DNA of 12,141 nt from JAPLVS01 sp043809265 (lineage in GTDB: Archaea; Iainarchaeota; Iainarchaeia; Iainarchaeales; DTGL01), in contig JAZDDY010000062.1 of the NCBI GenBank assembly GCA_043809265.1, forward strand, positions 1 to 12,141, read 5' to 3'. Under the pieces are notes generated by a model, which was not told the DNA's origin, searched no databases, and saw only the letters and a list, made by a program, of their open reading frames with translations. Shown here in pieces: positions 1 through 6,394 of this stretch (positions within the stretch are counted from its first letter, which is position 1; each line of letters opens with the position of its first letter). A program made the position numbers and the translations under genes.

Positions 1-1
1 G

Positions 2-172
2 CTCGGGCTTCTCATCGCCCTCGTACTGCTTTCATTTTGGGGCAACGCAGTAATCAGGAGCCAGTTTGCCTGCAACCACTGCAAGCAAAGGGAACTCGGC
101 TGCCCGGCTGAAAAGCTCTTTGAAAAAGCCGGGAAAAAAGAAGTGAAAATCGCGGACGATTGTGTAAAATAG
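2..172 (+). CDS. C-terminal fragment of a Cys-rich membrane protein
   Basis: The reading frame is open from the window edge to TAG at 170-172, giving 56 visible residues, so the N-terminus lies outside the window. The fragment begins with a hydrophobic stretch of about 15 residues (LGLLIALVLLSFWG) that looks like the end of a transmembrane helix. A Cys cluster follows (CNHCKQRELGCPAEKLF, spacing C-x2-C-x7-C), and then a charged tail containing one more Cys. The cluster could bind a metal or form disulfides; I do not recognise the family. It is convergent with the homing endonuclease gene, with only 13 bp between the stop codons. Codon use fits the surrounding chromosome and not the AT-rich endonuclease. 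The reading is sure as a frame and the function is unknown. Confidence 0.6.
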   Translation, partial: LGLLIALVLLSFWGNAVIRSQFACNHCKQRELGCPAEKLFEKAGKKEVKIADDCVK

Positions 173-185
173 GGGGCTATGGCTT

Positions 186-1178
186 TTATTTTGCCACTTT
201 ATTCAGCCTAGCTAACTTTTGCTTAGCTTCATATTTTCTCTGCCAAGCCCTTACCTTTTCGACGTTCTTCGCCCTGTATTTTGACCTATACGCAGCCATC
301 CACTCTTTTGAATATTTACCTTGGCAGCCCTCACATCTTTTGCATTTTATCTGTAGTTGGGCAATATCGTTTCCACAATCAACACACTTGCGGTTCATTC
401 TTGGTTGGACCCATTCTTTCAATATTTTTTGCTTTGGTTCTCCTTTCTTTTTGCCTTTTGAAACTTTTGAGAAAGGGGAGAATCCAATTTTGTTGCAAAA
501 TAGAATGACTTGGCTGTTTTTTGTGATAGTGACCACATAGCAATTGCATTTGACAATATAGCAATCGATGCCAAAATCTTCTTTCAACATCTTCTTTACA
601 CCATAAGCCAAACGTCTTGACTTGCTTGTAAGTGTTAATCTTGGAGTCCCCCTATCAACTATAAACCCGCCATCATCTCCAAATAAGTAGGCCAAATAAT
701 TTCCTTTGAATCTATCACTGGCAGCTCGGACAATTTCTGGGACGATTTTATTGCGAGAAAGGATGTTTCCCTCAAATGCCCGATGTAGCCATTCGCCTAG
801 CAAAACAGAGCTTGCATTTGTTCGATAAAATGTAGGATAATGCAATTCACTTGCCCTTGCTATTCCAAATTGTTTCTTTAGGTTTTTTTTAAATTGCCTT
901 ACCGCGGTAAGTGAAGAATTTGTATAACTAATGCTTGTTTTCCCTATATGGCCATCGCCAGTTATGTTTCCCAAAAATTGCGCCAGCCCTACTCTTGATT
1001 TATCAAATCCTTTCTTCAATGGTTTTTTATAGTGCCTTTTTAGCCCTAATTTTAACGCTTTCATTAAAAGAGCACGATAGGAACGTCCAGAGAACCGTTT
1101 AGCCAATTCTTTTTTTGAATTATTTGGCCAAAGTTTCTCCAATGACTTAATTTCATCCGTGTTCCATCGCTTCAACAT
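186..1178 (-). CDS. LAGLIDADG-type homing endonuclease, free-standing
   Basis: This 330-residue protein has three visible parts. Residues 1-48 resemble the Myb/SANT-like helix-turn-helix found at the ends of many mobile endonucleases (RWNTDEIKSLEKLWPN, then KELAKRFSGRS and a KALKLGLKR ending). Two LAGLIDADG-like helices follow: LAQFLGNITGDGHIG at about 65-79, with candidate catalytic Asp75, and NYLAYLFGDDGGF at about 160-172, with Asp168/169. Spacing and the beta-rich segments after each helix suit a single-chain, two-motif enzyme. The C-terminus has a zinc-ribbon-like Cys set (C265, C268, C279, C282, C285) and a very basic tail. I chose ATG at 1178 over the upstream TTG at 1214 because GAAAGGAA sits 5-7 bases before it and a TATA-like TTTATAATGG lies about 40 bp upstream. 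The gene is visibly richer in A+T than its neighbours, which suggests horizontal arrival. The target site is unknown. Activity is inferred from motifs only. Confidence 0.8.
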   Translation of the reverse strand: MLKRWNTDEIKSLEKLWPNNSKKELAKRFSGRSYRALLMKALKLGLKRHYKKPLKKGFDKSRVGLAQFLGNITGDGHIGKTSISYTNSSLTAVRQFKKNLKKQFGIARASELHYPTFYRTNASSVLLGEWLHRAFEGNILSRNKIVPEIVRAASDRFKGNYLAYLFGDDGGFIVDRGTPRLTLTSKSRRLAYGVKKMLKEDFGIDCYIVKCNCYVVTITKNSQVILFCNKIGFSPFSKVSKGKKKGEPKQKILKEWVQPRMNRKCVDCGNDIAQLQIKCKRCEGCQGKYSKEWMAAYRSKYRAKNVEKVRAWQRKYEAKQKLARLNKVAK

Positions 1179-1210
1179 ATTGATTTCCTTTCTCAGAACT
1201 ATTAAAACAG

Positions 1211-1230
1211 CCATTATAAAAGAAAAAAGA
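1211..1230 (-). promoter_or_regulatory. tRNA T-tract terminator overlapping the endonuclease TATA-like box
   Basis: Read on the minus strand, TCTTTTTTCT directly follows the tRNA-Thr 3' end and is a plausible archaeal T-tract terminator. It runs straight into TTTATAATGG (1220-1211), whose spacing predicts a transcript start near 1190 and a leader of about 12 bases for the endonuclease start at 1178. The assignment is by spacing and composition only. Confidence 0.4.
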
Positions 1231-1303
1231 AGCCCCGAGCGGGATTTGAACCCGCGACCCCCGGCTTACGAGGTCGGTACTCTAACCACTGAGCTATCGG
1301 GGC
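1231..1303 (-). tRNA. tRNA-Thr (anticodon CGT)
   Basis: The minus strand folds as a full cloverleaf: acceptor GCCCCGA/TCGGGGC, D stem GCTC/GAGT, anticodon loop CTCGTAA (anticodon CGT, reads ACG), a 5-base variable loop, T stem GCGGG/CCCGC and loop TTCAAAT. The 72-base body spans 1303 to 1232, and the base at 1231 gives discriminator U73, as is usual for archaeal threonine tRNAs. No CCA is encoded and there is no intron. The anticodon stem CCGAC/GCCGG has one A-C mismatch at pair 30-40. It lies 29 bp downstream of glyS on the same strand, and a TATA-like AAATAAAAAC overlapping the glyS stop is placed to start it independently. Confidence 0.92.
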
Positions 1304-1332
1304 AATATAATGAAATAGCACTCCTGAGGTTT

Positions 1333-2826
1333 TTATTTCAATTGGTTGAAGGATTTCCTGCCAGCGGAAAGCGCCCAAAGCGTTTCAGGCAGCTGTTCGA
1401 CCTTCAGCCTTGCCTGCTCCATGGAATCGCGCTCCCTTAAGGTCACAGTGCCGTCCTTGAGCGTGTCGTAATCGATTGTAATCGCAAAAGGCACCCCGAT
1501 TTCGTCCACGCGCGCATACCTCTTTCCAATAGAGCCTTTGTCGTCGAAAAACGCATTGACTCCGCCGTCCTCGAGGAACTCAAACACCTCGCGGCCTTTC
1601 TCAAAAACACCGTCCTTATTAACAAGCGGAAAAACCGCTACCAGGTAGGGCGCCACAGAAGGCGGAAGTTTCAGGTAAATGCGCTCTTCAGGCCCGCGCT
1701 TTTCCTTCCTGAAAGCACAATCCAAGCCGACGTAAAGCGAGCGGTCGATTCCAGCCGACACTTCGAAAATGTGCGGGGTGAATTCCTCGCCCTCTTCTTT
1801 TACCCTCAGGTTTTTCTTGCTTCCTTTCGCATGTGCGGCAATGTCGTAATCAGTGCGGTAATTGCATGCAACCAGTTCAATCCAGCCAAGGTCGGTTTCC
1901 ACTTCAAAATCCCATGTTTCTGCAGAATAGAATGCGCGCGCGTCCTTTTCGAGCTCGCGGAAGCGCATTTTTTCAACCGGAATGCCCAATTTGGCGTAAA
2001 ACTGCTGGGTGCGCGCAAGCCAATAAGCGACAATCTTTCCAGAAACAATCTTTCCATCCACTGCTTCTGCGCAGGTTTTTTTCTCGAATCCTTTTTCGAG
2101 CCTCTGCAGGTTTAATGTGTAATCCTTTACCGCTTCAAAGCGCGGGAAATCGTTTATTTTTTTGGGATTGAAGAAAAATTCTATTTCCATTTGGCCGATT
2201 TCGCGCTCCCTCAGCAGGGTTTGCTTTGGCGCGATTTCGTTCCTGAAGCTTTTGCCTGCCTGCGCTATTCCGAGCGGCAGGTTAAGGCGCCCGGTCTTGT
2301 AAAGCCTGTCAAAATCCAAAAAAATGTTCTGGCAGGTTTCGGGGCGCAGGAAACAGGTTTGGTCGCCTGTCGCACCGATTTCAACGCGCATCATCATGTT
2401 GAAAGAGCGCACTTCCCCGAGGGCGCCTTTGCATTTCGGGCACACAATTTTGTTTTCTTCAAGCATTTTGCCCATTTCTTCCACGGGCTTCGATTCAGGT
2501 ATTTTCTCTTTTGTTTTTTCCTCAATGAGCTGGTCGGCGCGGTGCAAGCCCCTGCACTTTGTGCATTGCACTATCGGGTCGTTAAAGGACTTCAAATGGC
2601 CTGATGCCTCGAAAACAGGCTTCGGCAGGAGGACAGCGCCGTCTATTTCGAGCAGGCCTTCCTTTTCAAGCAGTTCTTTTCTCCACAGGTCGACAACCTT
2701 GTTCCTTATCCTTACGCCGACAGGCCCGAAATCCCAGAATCCTGCCGGTGCTCCCGCATATATTTCGGCTGCAGGAAAGTACAATTGCCTGCGCAGTGCA
2801 AGGTTAAACAGTTCTTCTTTCGGCAT
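1333..2826 (-). CDS. glyS: Glycyl-tRNA synthetase, archaeal/eukaryotic alpha2 type
   Basis: This cytosolic class II synthetase attaches glycine to tRNA-Gly. Visible landmarks in the 497-residue chain are AGAPAGFWDFGPVG (about 24-36), two Cys pairs C88-x2-C91 and C129-x2-C132 likely to bind zinc, LRPETCQNIF (about 160), motif 2 around FRNE (194-197) with LLREREIGQMEIEFF, the glycine-pocket stretch GWIELVACNYRTDYD, motif 3 at SAGIDRSLY (about 357), and a C-terminal anticodon-binding domain (about 393-483). The usual RPETAQG is RPETCQN here. The start is ATG 2826 (MPKEELFNLA), because the 37-codon upstream extension is unlike the family and would cover the promoter. It is shorter than most archaeal GlyRS as I know them. 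It is divergent from nop5 and lies 29 bp before tRNA-Thr. Confidence 0.95.
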   Translation of the reverse strand: MPKEELFNLALRRQLYFPAAEIYAGAPAGFWDFGPVGVRIRNKVVDLWRKELLEKEGLLEIDGAVLLPKPVFEASGHLKSFNDPIVQCTKCRGLHRADQLIEEKTKEKIPESKPVEEMGKMLEENKIVCPKCKGALGEVRSFNMMMRVEIGATGDQTCFLRPETCQNIFLDFDRLYKTGRLNLPLGIAQAGKSFRNEIAPKQTLLREREIGQMEIEFFFNPKKINDFPRFEAVKDYTLNLQRLEKGFEKKTCAEAVDGKIVSGKIVAYWLARTQQFYAKLGIPVEKMRFRELEKDARAFYSAETWDFEVETDLGWIELVACNYRTDYDIAAHAKGSKKNLRVKEEGEEFTPHIFEVSAGIDRSLYVGLDCAFRKEKRGPEERIYLKLPPSVAPYLVAVFPLVNKDGVFEKGREVFEFLEDGGVNAFFDDKGSIGKRYARVDEIGVPFAITIDYDTLKDGTVTLRERDSMEQARLKVEQLPETLWALSAGRKSFNQLK

Positions 2827-2856
2827 TAAAACCACTACATGATAGTTCCCCTGGAA

Positions 2857-2870
2857 ACCTTTTTTAATGA
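2857..2870. promoter_or_regulatory. Shared bidirectional TATA-like element for glyS and nop5
   Basis: The 70-bp gap between the glyS and nop5 starts holds one clear AT-rich core, TTTTTTAATGAA. Read rightward it sits about 30 bp before the nop5 ATG, predicting a nearly leaderless message. Read leftward, TTCATTAAAAAAGG sits about 37 bp before the glyS ATG, predicting a leader of roughly 12 bases. One element could therefore serve both genes, making them compete for TBP. This is inferred from spacing. Confidence 0.45.
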
Positions 2871-2896
2871 ATTGCAGCCATTTCTTTAGGGTTCTT

Positions 2897-3700
2897 ATGC
2901 AGCAAACAGCAAATCTCCGCAAGGAATTGATCCACAAGGCCAGAAGGCAGGTAATCGAGCACTACACAGGCCGCGACGTGCACGTAATCCGCGCAATAAA
3001 CGTGCTCGAAGACATAGATTTTGTCTTCAACCTGCTTTTCGAGGATGTCAGGGAATGGTATTCTGTGCATTTCCCTGAACTCGAAAAAATGGTCAAAGGC
3101 AACGAAACATACCTTGAACTGGTCGCAAAAATCTGCGACCGCAGGGATTTCACAGAAAAAAACATATTGGAAGTTTATTCGAACCAGGAGCAGGCGAAAA
3201 GAATTGCGGATGCGGCGCAAAAAAGCATGGGCTCGCCGCTTGAAGAAAAGGACTGCCTGCGCATCCAGAAACTGGCGGACAAAGCTGTGGACATCAAAAA
3301 GCAAAGGAATGCGCTTGCTTCTTACATTGAATCGGAAATGAACGCCCAGATGCCGAATTTTTCAAAAATTGCAGGCGCGCTCCTCGGGGCAAGATTATTG
3401 AATGCCGCCGGTTCAATCAAAAGGCTTGCAATGATGCCTTCCTCGACAATCCAGGTTATTGGAGCCGAAAAGGCTTTGTTCCAGCACTTAAAGACTGGAA
3501 GCAAGCCGCCGAAGCACGGTTATATTTTCCAGCACCCGTTGATGCGCGCAGTGAAGCGCAAAAACAGGGGCAAAATAGCAAGGGCTTTGGCAAACAAGCT
3601 TTCGCTTGCTGCAAAAGAAGACTATTTCGGCAAAAAAGGCGCAGAAGCCGGAACAGCAATGCTCGAAGGCTTAGAAAAACGGGCGCTGGAATTGAAATAA
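2897..3700 (+). CDS. nop5: Nop5, C/D-box sRNP core protein (short form)
   Basis: Nop5 scaffolds the C/D-box small RNP that directs 2'-O-methylation of rRNA and tRNA, bridging L7Ae-bound guide RNA and fibrillarin. The 267 residues contain the coiled-coil/NOSIC region (VREWYSVHFPEL at 51-62; long charged helices to about 155) and the NOP domain (LAMMPSSTIQVIGAEKALFQH at about 177-197, then KPPKHGYIFQHPL and RGKIARALANKLSLAAKEDYF). The start is ATG 2897, just behind the shared promoter. The next in-frame ATG upstream (2867) lies inside the TATA-like element. The chain therefore begins almost at the coiled coil. The N-terminal domain of roughly 110-120 residues that docks fibrillarin in Pyrococcus-type Nop5 is missing, as is the Lys-rich C-terminal tail. 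It is convergent with the next gene, leaving a 14-bp gap. Confidence 0.93.
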   Translation: MQQTANLRKELIHKARRQVIEHYTGRDVHVIRAINVLEDIDFVFNLLFEDVREWYSVHFPELEKMVKGNETYLELVAKICDRRDFTEKNILEVYSNQEQAKRIADAAQKSMGSPLEEKDCLRIQKLADKAVDIKKQRNALASYIESEMNAQMPNFSKIAGALLGARLLNAAGSIKRLAMMPSSTIQVIGAEKALFQHLKTGSKPPKHGYIFQHPLMRAVKRKNRGKIARALANKLSLAAKEDYFGKKGAEAGTAMLEGLEKRALELK

Positions 3701-3714
3701 AAAAGATGCCTGGT

Positions 3715-4437
3715 TTATTCCCTGATGATTTTCCTCAGTTTGGCCTTGTCTTCGGGGTGCACATGCCCGCTTTCCAGCAAGGCATCAATATCCCGCTCTA
3801 TAACGCCGCGGTCTACGCCGATTGCATCGGCAAATGCTTGCGGGCCGGCCTCTTTAAAAGATTCATAGCCTGACAGTTTAAGAATCTCATTCCTTCTCGA
3901 ACGCGGGTCATGAGCCAGCCTTGACTCGCGGTCTGTGAGCCCGCGCACTGTGACGCCACCCCTGCCATGCGATACAATATCCTCGGCCTTTATTTGCGGC
4001 GGAGCCCATGGCTGTTTTTCGCCTCTGTGCTCCGGAAGTGTAATAGGCTGGGGCTCGTTCCTTGCAATTGCCCTCCTGACACTTGGCTTTGATGCGGCAG
4101 AAAGCTCAAAAGGAAGCGACCTAAGGTTTGGGTTGCGGTTCCTTGGGCTGATAAAAACCGGGGAAGTGCCTTTGGCATTGAGTTTTGCAACAGTCGATGG
4201 CTTGTACCTGCCAGAAGCGATAAGGGAATTAATAATCTTTTGCACTGTTTTTGGGCTGCCCTCGATGGCCCTGGCGACAGTCCTGTTGTTGAAACCTCTT
4301 TTTGTTTTGAGGAAAAGGACAAGTCTGCGCCTTTCTGCAATCTGTTTCTGGGTCGGCTTTGGCCTGCCCCCATATGTTACTGGCATGCCAGAAGAATTCA
4401 GCCTTTGAGAACCTCTTGCTCTTGCACGGCTTGCCAT
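3715..4437 (-). CDS. Unrecognised protein with two helix-turn-helix-like segments
   Basis: This is a 240-residue, strongly basic protein that I do not recognise. Residues 30-78 (TQKQIAERRRLVLFLKTKRG, then NNRTVARAIEGSPKTVQKIINSL) look like a helix-turn-helix in which a repeated step selects and extends on DNA. Residues 183-228 (NEILKLSGYESFKEA, then FADAIGVDRGVIERDIDALL) look like a second one. Between them is a Pro/Arg/Ser-rich linker of about 100 residues with little predicted structure. No signal peptide or membrane segment is present. A DNA-binding or regulatory role is an inference. I prefer ATG 4437; a TTG two codons upstream (4443) is possible. There is no clear Shine-Dalgarno sequence. 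A TATA-like TTTTTAAATG at about 4503-4512 on the same strand could drive it with a leader of about 40 bases. Confidence 0.75.
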   Translation of the reverse strand: MASRARARGSQRLNSSGMPVTYGGRPKPTQKQIAERRRLVLFLKTKRGFNNRTVARAIEGSPKTVQKIINSLIASGRYKPSTVAKLNAKGTSPVFISPRNRNPNLRSLPFELSAASKPSVRRAIARNEPQPITLPEHRGEKQPWAPPQIKAEDIVSHGRGGVTVRGLTDRESRLAHDPRSRRNEILKLSGYESFKEAGPQAFADAIGVDRGVIERDIDALLESGHVHPEDKAKLRKIIRE

Positions 4438-4537
4438 AATCAAAACCTATACCTTTATGGCACTTTCAGGATTTAACCATTTCGCTTCCATTTTTGCCTT
4501 GCTCATTTAAAAAGGCTTGTCCGGCCCGGAGGCAGGC

Positions 4538-4585
4538 AAAAAAAGTAAAATCCAAGCGCCCAAAGAGGCTTAGTGCCTCTCGGGA
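4538..4585 (-). terminator. Hairpin plus T-tract downstream of the 65-residue gene
   Basis: The arms 4564-4569 and 4575-4580 (AGAGGC/GCCTCT, loop TTAGT) pair perfectly, and flanking CCC/GGG at 4559-4561 and 4582-4584 can extend the stem with a small bulge. Read on the minus strand, the hairpin is followed by a T-rich stretch (complement of 4538-4550). It lies just past the stop of the 65-residue gene, so it probably ends that transcript. The 160-bp gap around it otherwise shows only the upstream TATA-like box of the next gene. Confidence 0.45.
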
Positions 4586-4599
4586 GCCAAAAAAGAGAT

Positions 4600-4797
4600 T
4601 TATTCTTTTTTTCCGAAAAGGTTTGCGAAAAAGCCCTTCTTTTTCTGTTCTGGGGCCTTCTGCGGTTCAGGCCTTGAACCCCTTGCAAGGCTTCTTTCAG
4701 CCATGTCGCGCAGAGGGCTCTTATCCTCATCTTCAACGCTTGACCTTATCGGGATTTTTCTAGGTTCCGAAGAACCGTATTTTGGCAATAATGGCAT
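4600..4797 (-). CDS. Small charged protein with an amphipathic basic C-terminus
   Basis: This 65-residue protein is not recognised. It is hydrophilic, rich in Pro, Ser, Glu and Lys, with no signal peptide. It ends in KKKGFFANLFGKKE, a short basic and aromatic segment that could lie on a membrane or dock to a partner. The reading frame is supported by signals and not by homology. GGAGGGTGGGG lies upstream of the ATG at 4797. A long TATA-like AT block (4841-4858) is placed to start a transcript near 4824. A hairpin and T-tract follow the stop. It is transcribed away from the metalloprotease gene. Its function is unknown. Confidence 0.6.
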   Translation of the reverse strand: MPLLPKYGSSEPRKIPIRSSVEDEDKSPLRDMAERSLARGSRPEPQKAPEQKKKGFFANLFGKKE

Positions 4798-4840
4798 GTT
4801 TCCCCACCCTCCACAAAAAAACTGTACTAGATATGTCCAT

Positions 4841-4858
4841 TAAAATAATTTAAAAACA
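4841..4858 (-). promoter_or_regulatory. TATA-like promoter of the 65-residue gene
   Basis: On the minus strand, TTTTTAAATTATTTTAA forms a long AT block centred about 53 bp before the ATG at 4797. This predicts a leader of about 27 bases that carries the purine-rich Shine-Dalgarno stretch at 4803-4811. Confidence 0.45.
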
Positions 4859-4894
4859 TTCTTTTTGGGAAAAAAGCGTGTTTTTCGGGATTTC

Positions 4895-4930
4895 AGGGCA
4901 AAAAGCCCTTTTTCCGATATGTTAAAAACC
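4895..4930 (+). promoter_or_regulatory. Upstream hairpin and TATA-like box of the metalloprotease gene
   Basis: AGGGC-AAAAA-GCCCT (4895-4909) is a perfect 5-bp inverted repeat followed by a T run. GTTAAAAACC (4921-4930) is a TATA-like box about 45-50 bp before the ATG at 4973, predicting a leader near 23 bases that includes GGAGGT. No plus-strand gene lies upstream for the hairpin to terminate, so it may be an operator or a chance structure. Confidence 0.35.
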
Positions 4931-4972
4931 GTTTTCAAGCATTATTTCGCAGGCAGAGAGGGAGGTTTTCGG

Positions 4973-5689
4973 ATGGATAAAAAGATTGTTTTGGCGATTC
5001 TGGTTTCATTTTTGATTTTGGCGCCGATGGTCTTTGCGGCAGTACAAGCCAAAGAGCCAATGGAAAAAATAACAATAATCCACTACAAGAAAGGCTTCGA
5101 GAAATCGCAGGCATCGCCTGGAAAAGCAAAAACAGTTTCCTGCACGAAATATTTGGGCAACGACCTGAAATGGAAAGTTCTGCCTGTAAATCTTTACATT
5201 GACCCGGCCAACCAGTTTGGCTTGCCTTCCTCTTTTGTCGAAAGTGCGATAAAAAGCGCTGCAGGCGAATGGGATAAATACACAAGCAAAAGCCTTTTCG
5301 GGGCATTCACATTGATAAGCGACGGCAGCTGGGATGACAAAACACCTGATGGCAGGAACGAACTTGTGTTCGGAAACTATCCACAGTCAGGCGTAATTGC
5401 GGTCACAAACATCTGGGGCTATTTTTCAGGCAAAAACAAGCGCATAACAGAATTCGACATAATGTTCGACACAGACTTCACCTGGGGGGACGCTTCAGCG
5501 AATCCTGCCCTGATGGACTTGCAGAACATTGCAACCCATGAAATCGGGCACGGAATCGGGCTGGCAGACATTTACTCAACGTCATGCAAACTTGAAACAA
5601 TGTACGGCTATTCCACCGAGGGGGAAACATCCAAGAGGGACCTTTACAGCGGAGACATAAAGGGACTGCAAACTCTTTACGGGGGCTGA
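4973..5689 (+). CDS. Secreted matrixin-like zinc metalloprotease (M10-type)
   Basis: This 238-residue protein is likely exported and cleaves peptides with a zinc-activated water. Residues 1-24 form a classic signal peptide (MDKKIVLAILVSFLILAP). The metzincin zinc motif is at 189-199 (HEIGHGIGLAD: ligands H189, H193 and D199, catalytic E190). A Met-turn candidate follows at M210 (LETMYGYS), and the C-terminal DLYSGDIKGLQTLYGG is the typical matrixin ending. The third ligand is Asp where many matrixins have His. Cys57 and Cys205 could form a disulfide. There is no obvious PRCGxPD propeptide, so latency control may be absent. I chose ATG 4973 over the ATG at 4865 because GGAGGT lies 6 bases before it and the signal peptide starts there. 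The substrate is unknown. It could act on the cell's own envelope or on a neighbouring cell. Confidence 0.88.
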   Translation: MDKKIVLAILVSFLILAPMVFAAVQAKEPMEKITIIHYKKGFEKSQASPGKAKTVSCTKYLGNDLKWKVLPVNLYIDPANQFGLPSSFVESAIKSAAGEWDKYTSKSLFGAFTLISDGSWDDKTPDGRNELVFGNYPQSGVIAVTNIWGYFSGKNKRITEFDIMFDTDFTWGDASANPALMDLQNIATHEIGHGIGLADIYSTSCKLETMYGYSTEGETSKRDLYSGDIKGLQTLYGG

Positions 5690-5700
5690 AAATCGCTCCC

Positions 5701-5708
5701 TTTTTAAT
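5701..5708 (+). promoter_or_regulatory. TATA-like box of the fibrillarin gene (leaderless)
   Basis: TTTTTAAT is centred about 27 bp before the fibrillarin ATG at 5732, and no Shine-Dalgarno sequence precedes that ATG. Together these suggest a leaderless message. The T-rich stretch 5698-5720 may also help end the metalloprotease transcript. Confidence 0.45.
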
Positions 5709-5731
5709 CCCTTTTTCCTTTCATCCCTATA

Positions 5732-6394
5732 ATGAAAGAACTGTTTAACGGCGTTTTCGGGCGCGACAGCATGGTTTTAACAAAAAACCTTGTGCCTGGC
5801 AAAAAGATTTACGGGGAAAGGCTCCTGAAATCCGAAGGCATAGAATACAGGGAATGGATTCCTTACAGGTCAAAGCTCTGCGCCGCAATAAAAAACGGGC
5901 TCACATCGGTGCCTTTAAAGGAAGGCTCGAATGTTTTGTATCTGGGGATTGCCGAAGGCACAACAGCTTCGCACATAAGTGACATAATAGGGAAAGAAGG
6001 AATCATCTTTGGCGTGGACATCAGCGAAAAAACAATGACAAGGCTTTTGCGAGTCTGCGAAGACAGGGAAAACATCCTGCCGCTCCTCGCAGATGCGAAC
6101 CGGCCTGAAGAATATGCCGAGCACCTTGAAGGCTATGAAGTCGAGCTATTGTACCAGGATGTTTCGCAGAAAAACCAGGCCGAAATATTCAATAAAAATG
6201 CGGAACTTTTCCTGCCGAAGGGCGGGGCGGGAATGATTTCAATAAAGTCGCAGAGTGTTTCGAGCACCGTGCCTGCGACAAAAATTTTCGCAGAACAGAA
6301 AAAGATACTTGAAGAAAAATTCAATATAGTGCAGGAAATAAACCTGAAGCCTTTTGAGAAAGACCACTTGTTCTGCCTGCTGGAGAAAAAATGA
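5732..6394 (+). CDS. flpA: Fibrillarin, rRNA/tRNA 2'-O-methyltransferase
   Basis: Fibrillarin is the SAM-dependent methyltransferase of the C/D-box sRNP. The 220-residue chain has the family's landmarks: IYGERLL and YREWIPYRSKLCAAI at about 26-53, SAM motif I VLYLGIAEGTTASHISDI at about 68-85, the acidic end of beta-2 (GVDIS, D96), LLADANRPEEY at about 118-128, YQDVSQKNQAEI at 141-152, and MISIKSQS at about 168-175. D143, K172 and H212 fall where the family's catalytic K-D-K-H residues are expected. Length is close to the archaeal norm. The nop5 partner is encoded about 2 kb upstream on the same strand, not adjacent as in many archaea. Its stop overlaps an ATG in ATGA at 6391, the original coupling point to the downstream kinase-family gene. 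Confidence 0.96.
   Translation: MKELFNGVFGRDSMVLTKNLVPGKKIYGERLLKSEGIEYREWIPYRSKLCAAIKNGLTSVPLKEGSNVLYLGIAEGTTASHISDIIGKEGIIFGVDISEKTMTRLLRVCEDRENILPLLADANRPEEYAEHLEGYEVELLYQDVSQKNQAEIFNKNAELFLPKGGAGMISIKSQSVSSTVPATKIFAEQKKILEEKFNIVQEINLKPFEKDHLFCLLEKK

Noticed and set aside
1232..1303. Intron in the tRNA that could explain the endonuclease
   Set aside because: The 72-base body folds without any insertion; the endonuclease lies outside it.
1159..1440. Plus-strand frame of 93 codons across the tRNA
   Set aside because: It contains the well-known false peptide produced by reading a tRNA gene antisense (RDLNPRPPAYEVGTLTTELSG).
4447..4506. 19-residue minus-strand frame before the two-HTH gene
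   Set aside because: Its ATG lies within the TATA-like TTTTTAAATG, so a transcript starting about 25 bp later would not include it.
4444..4599. Candidate C/D-box guide RNA near the nop5 and fibrillarin genes
   Set aside because: No properly spaced RTGATGA and CTGA pair was found; only a hairpin and TATA-like sequence are visible.
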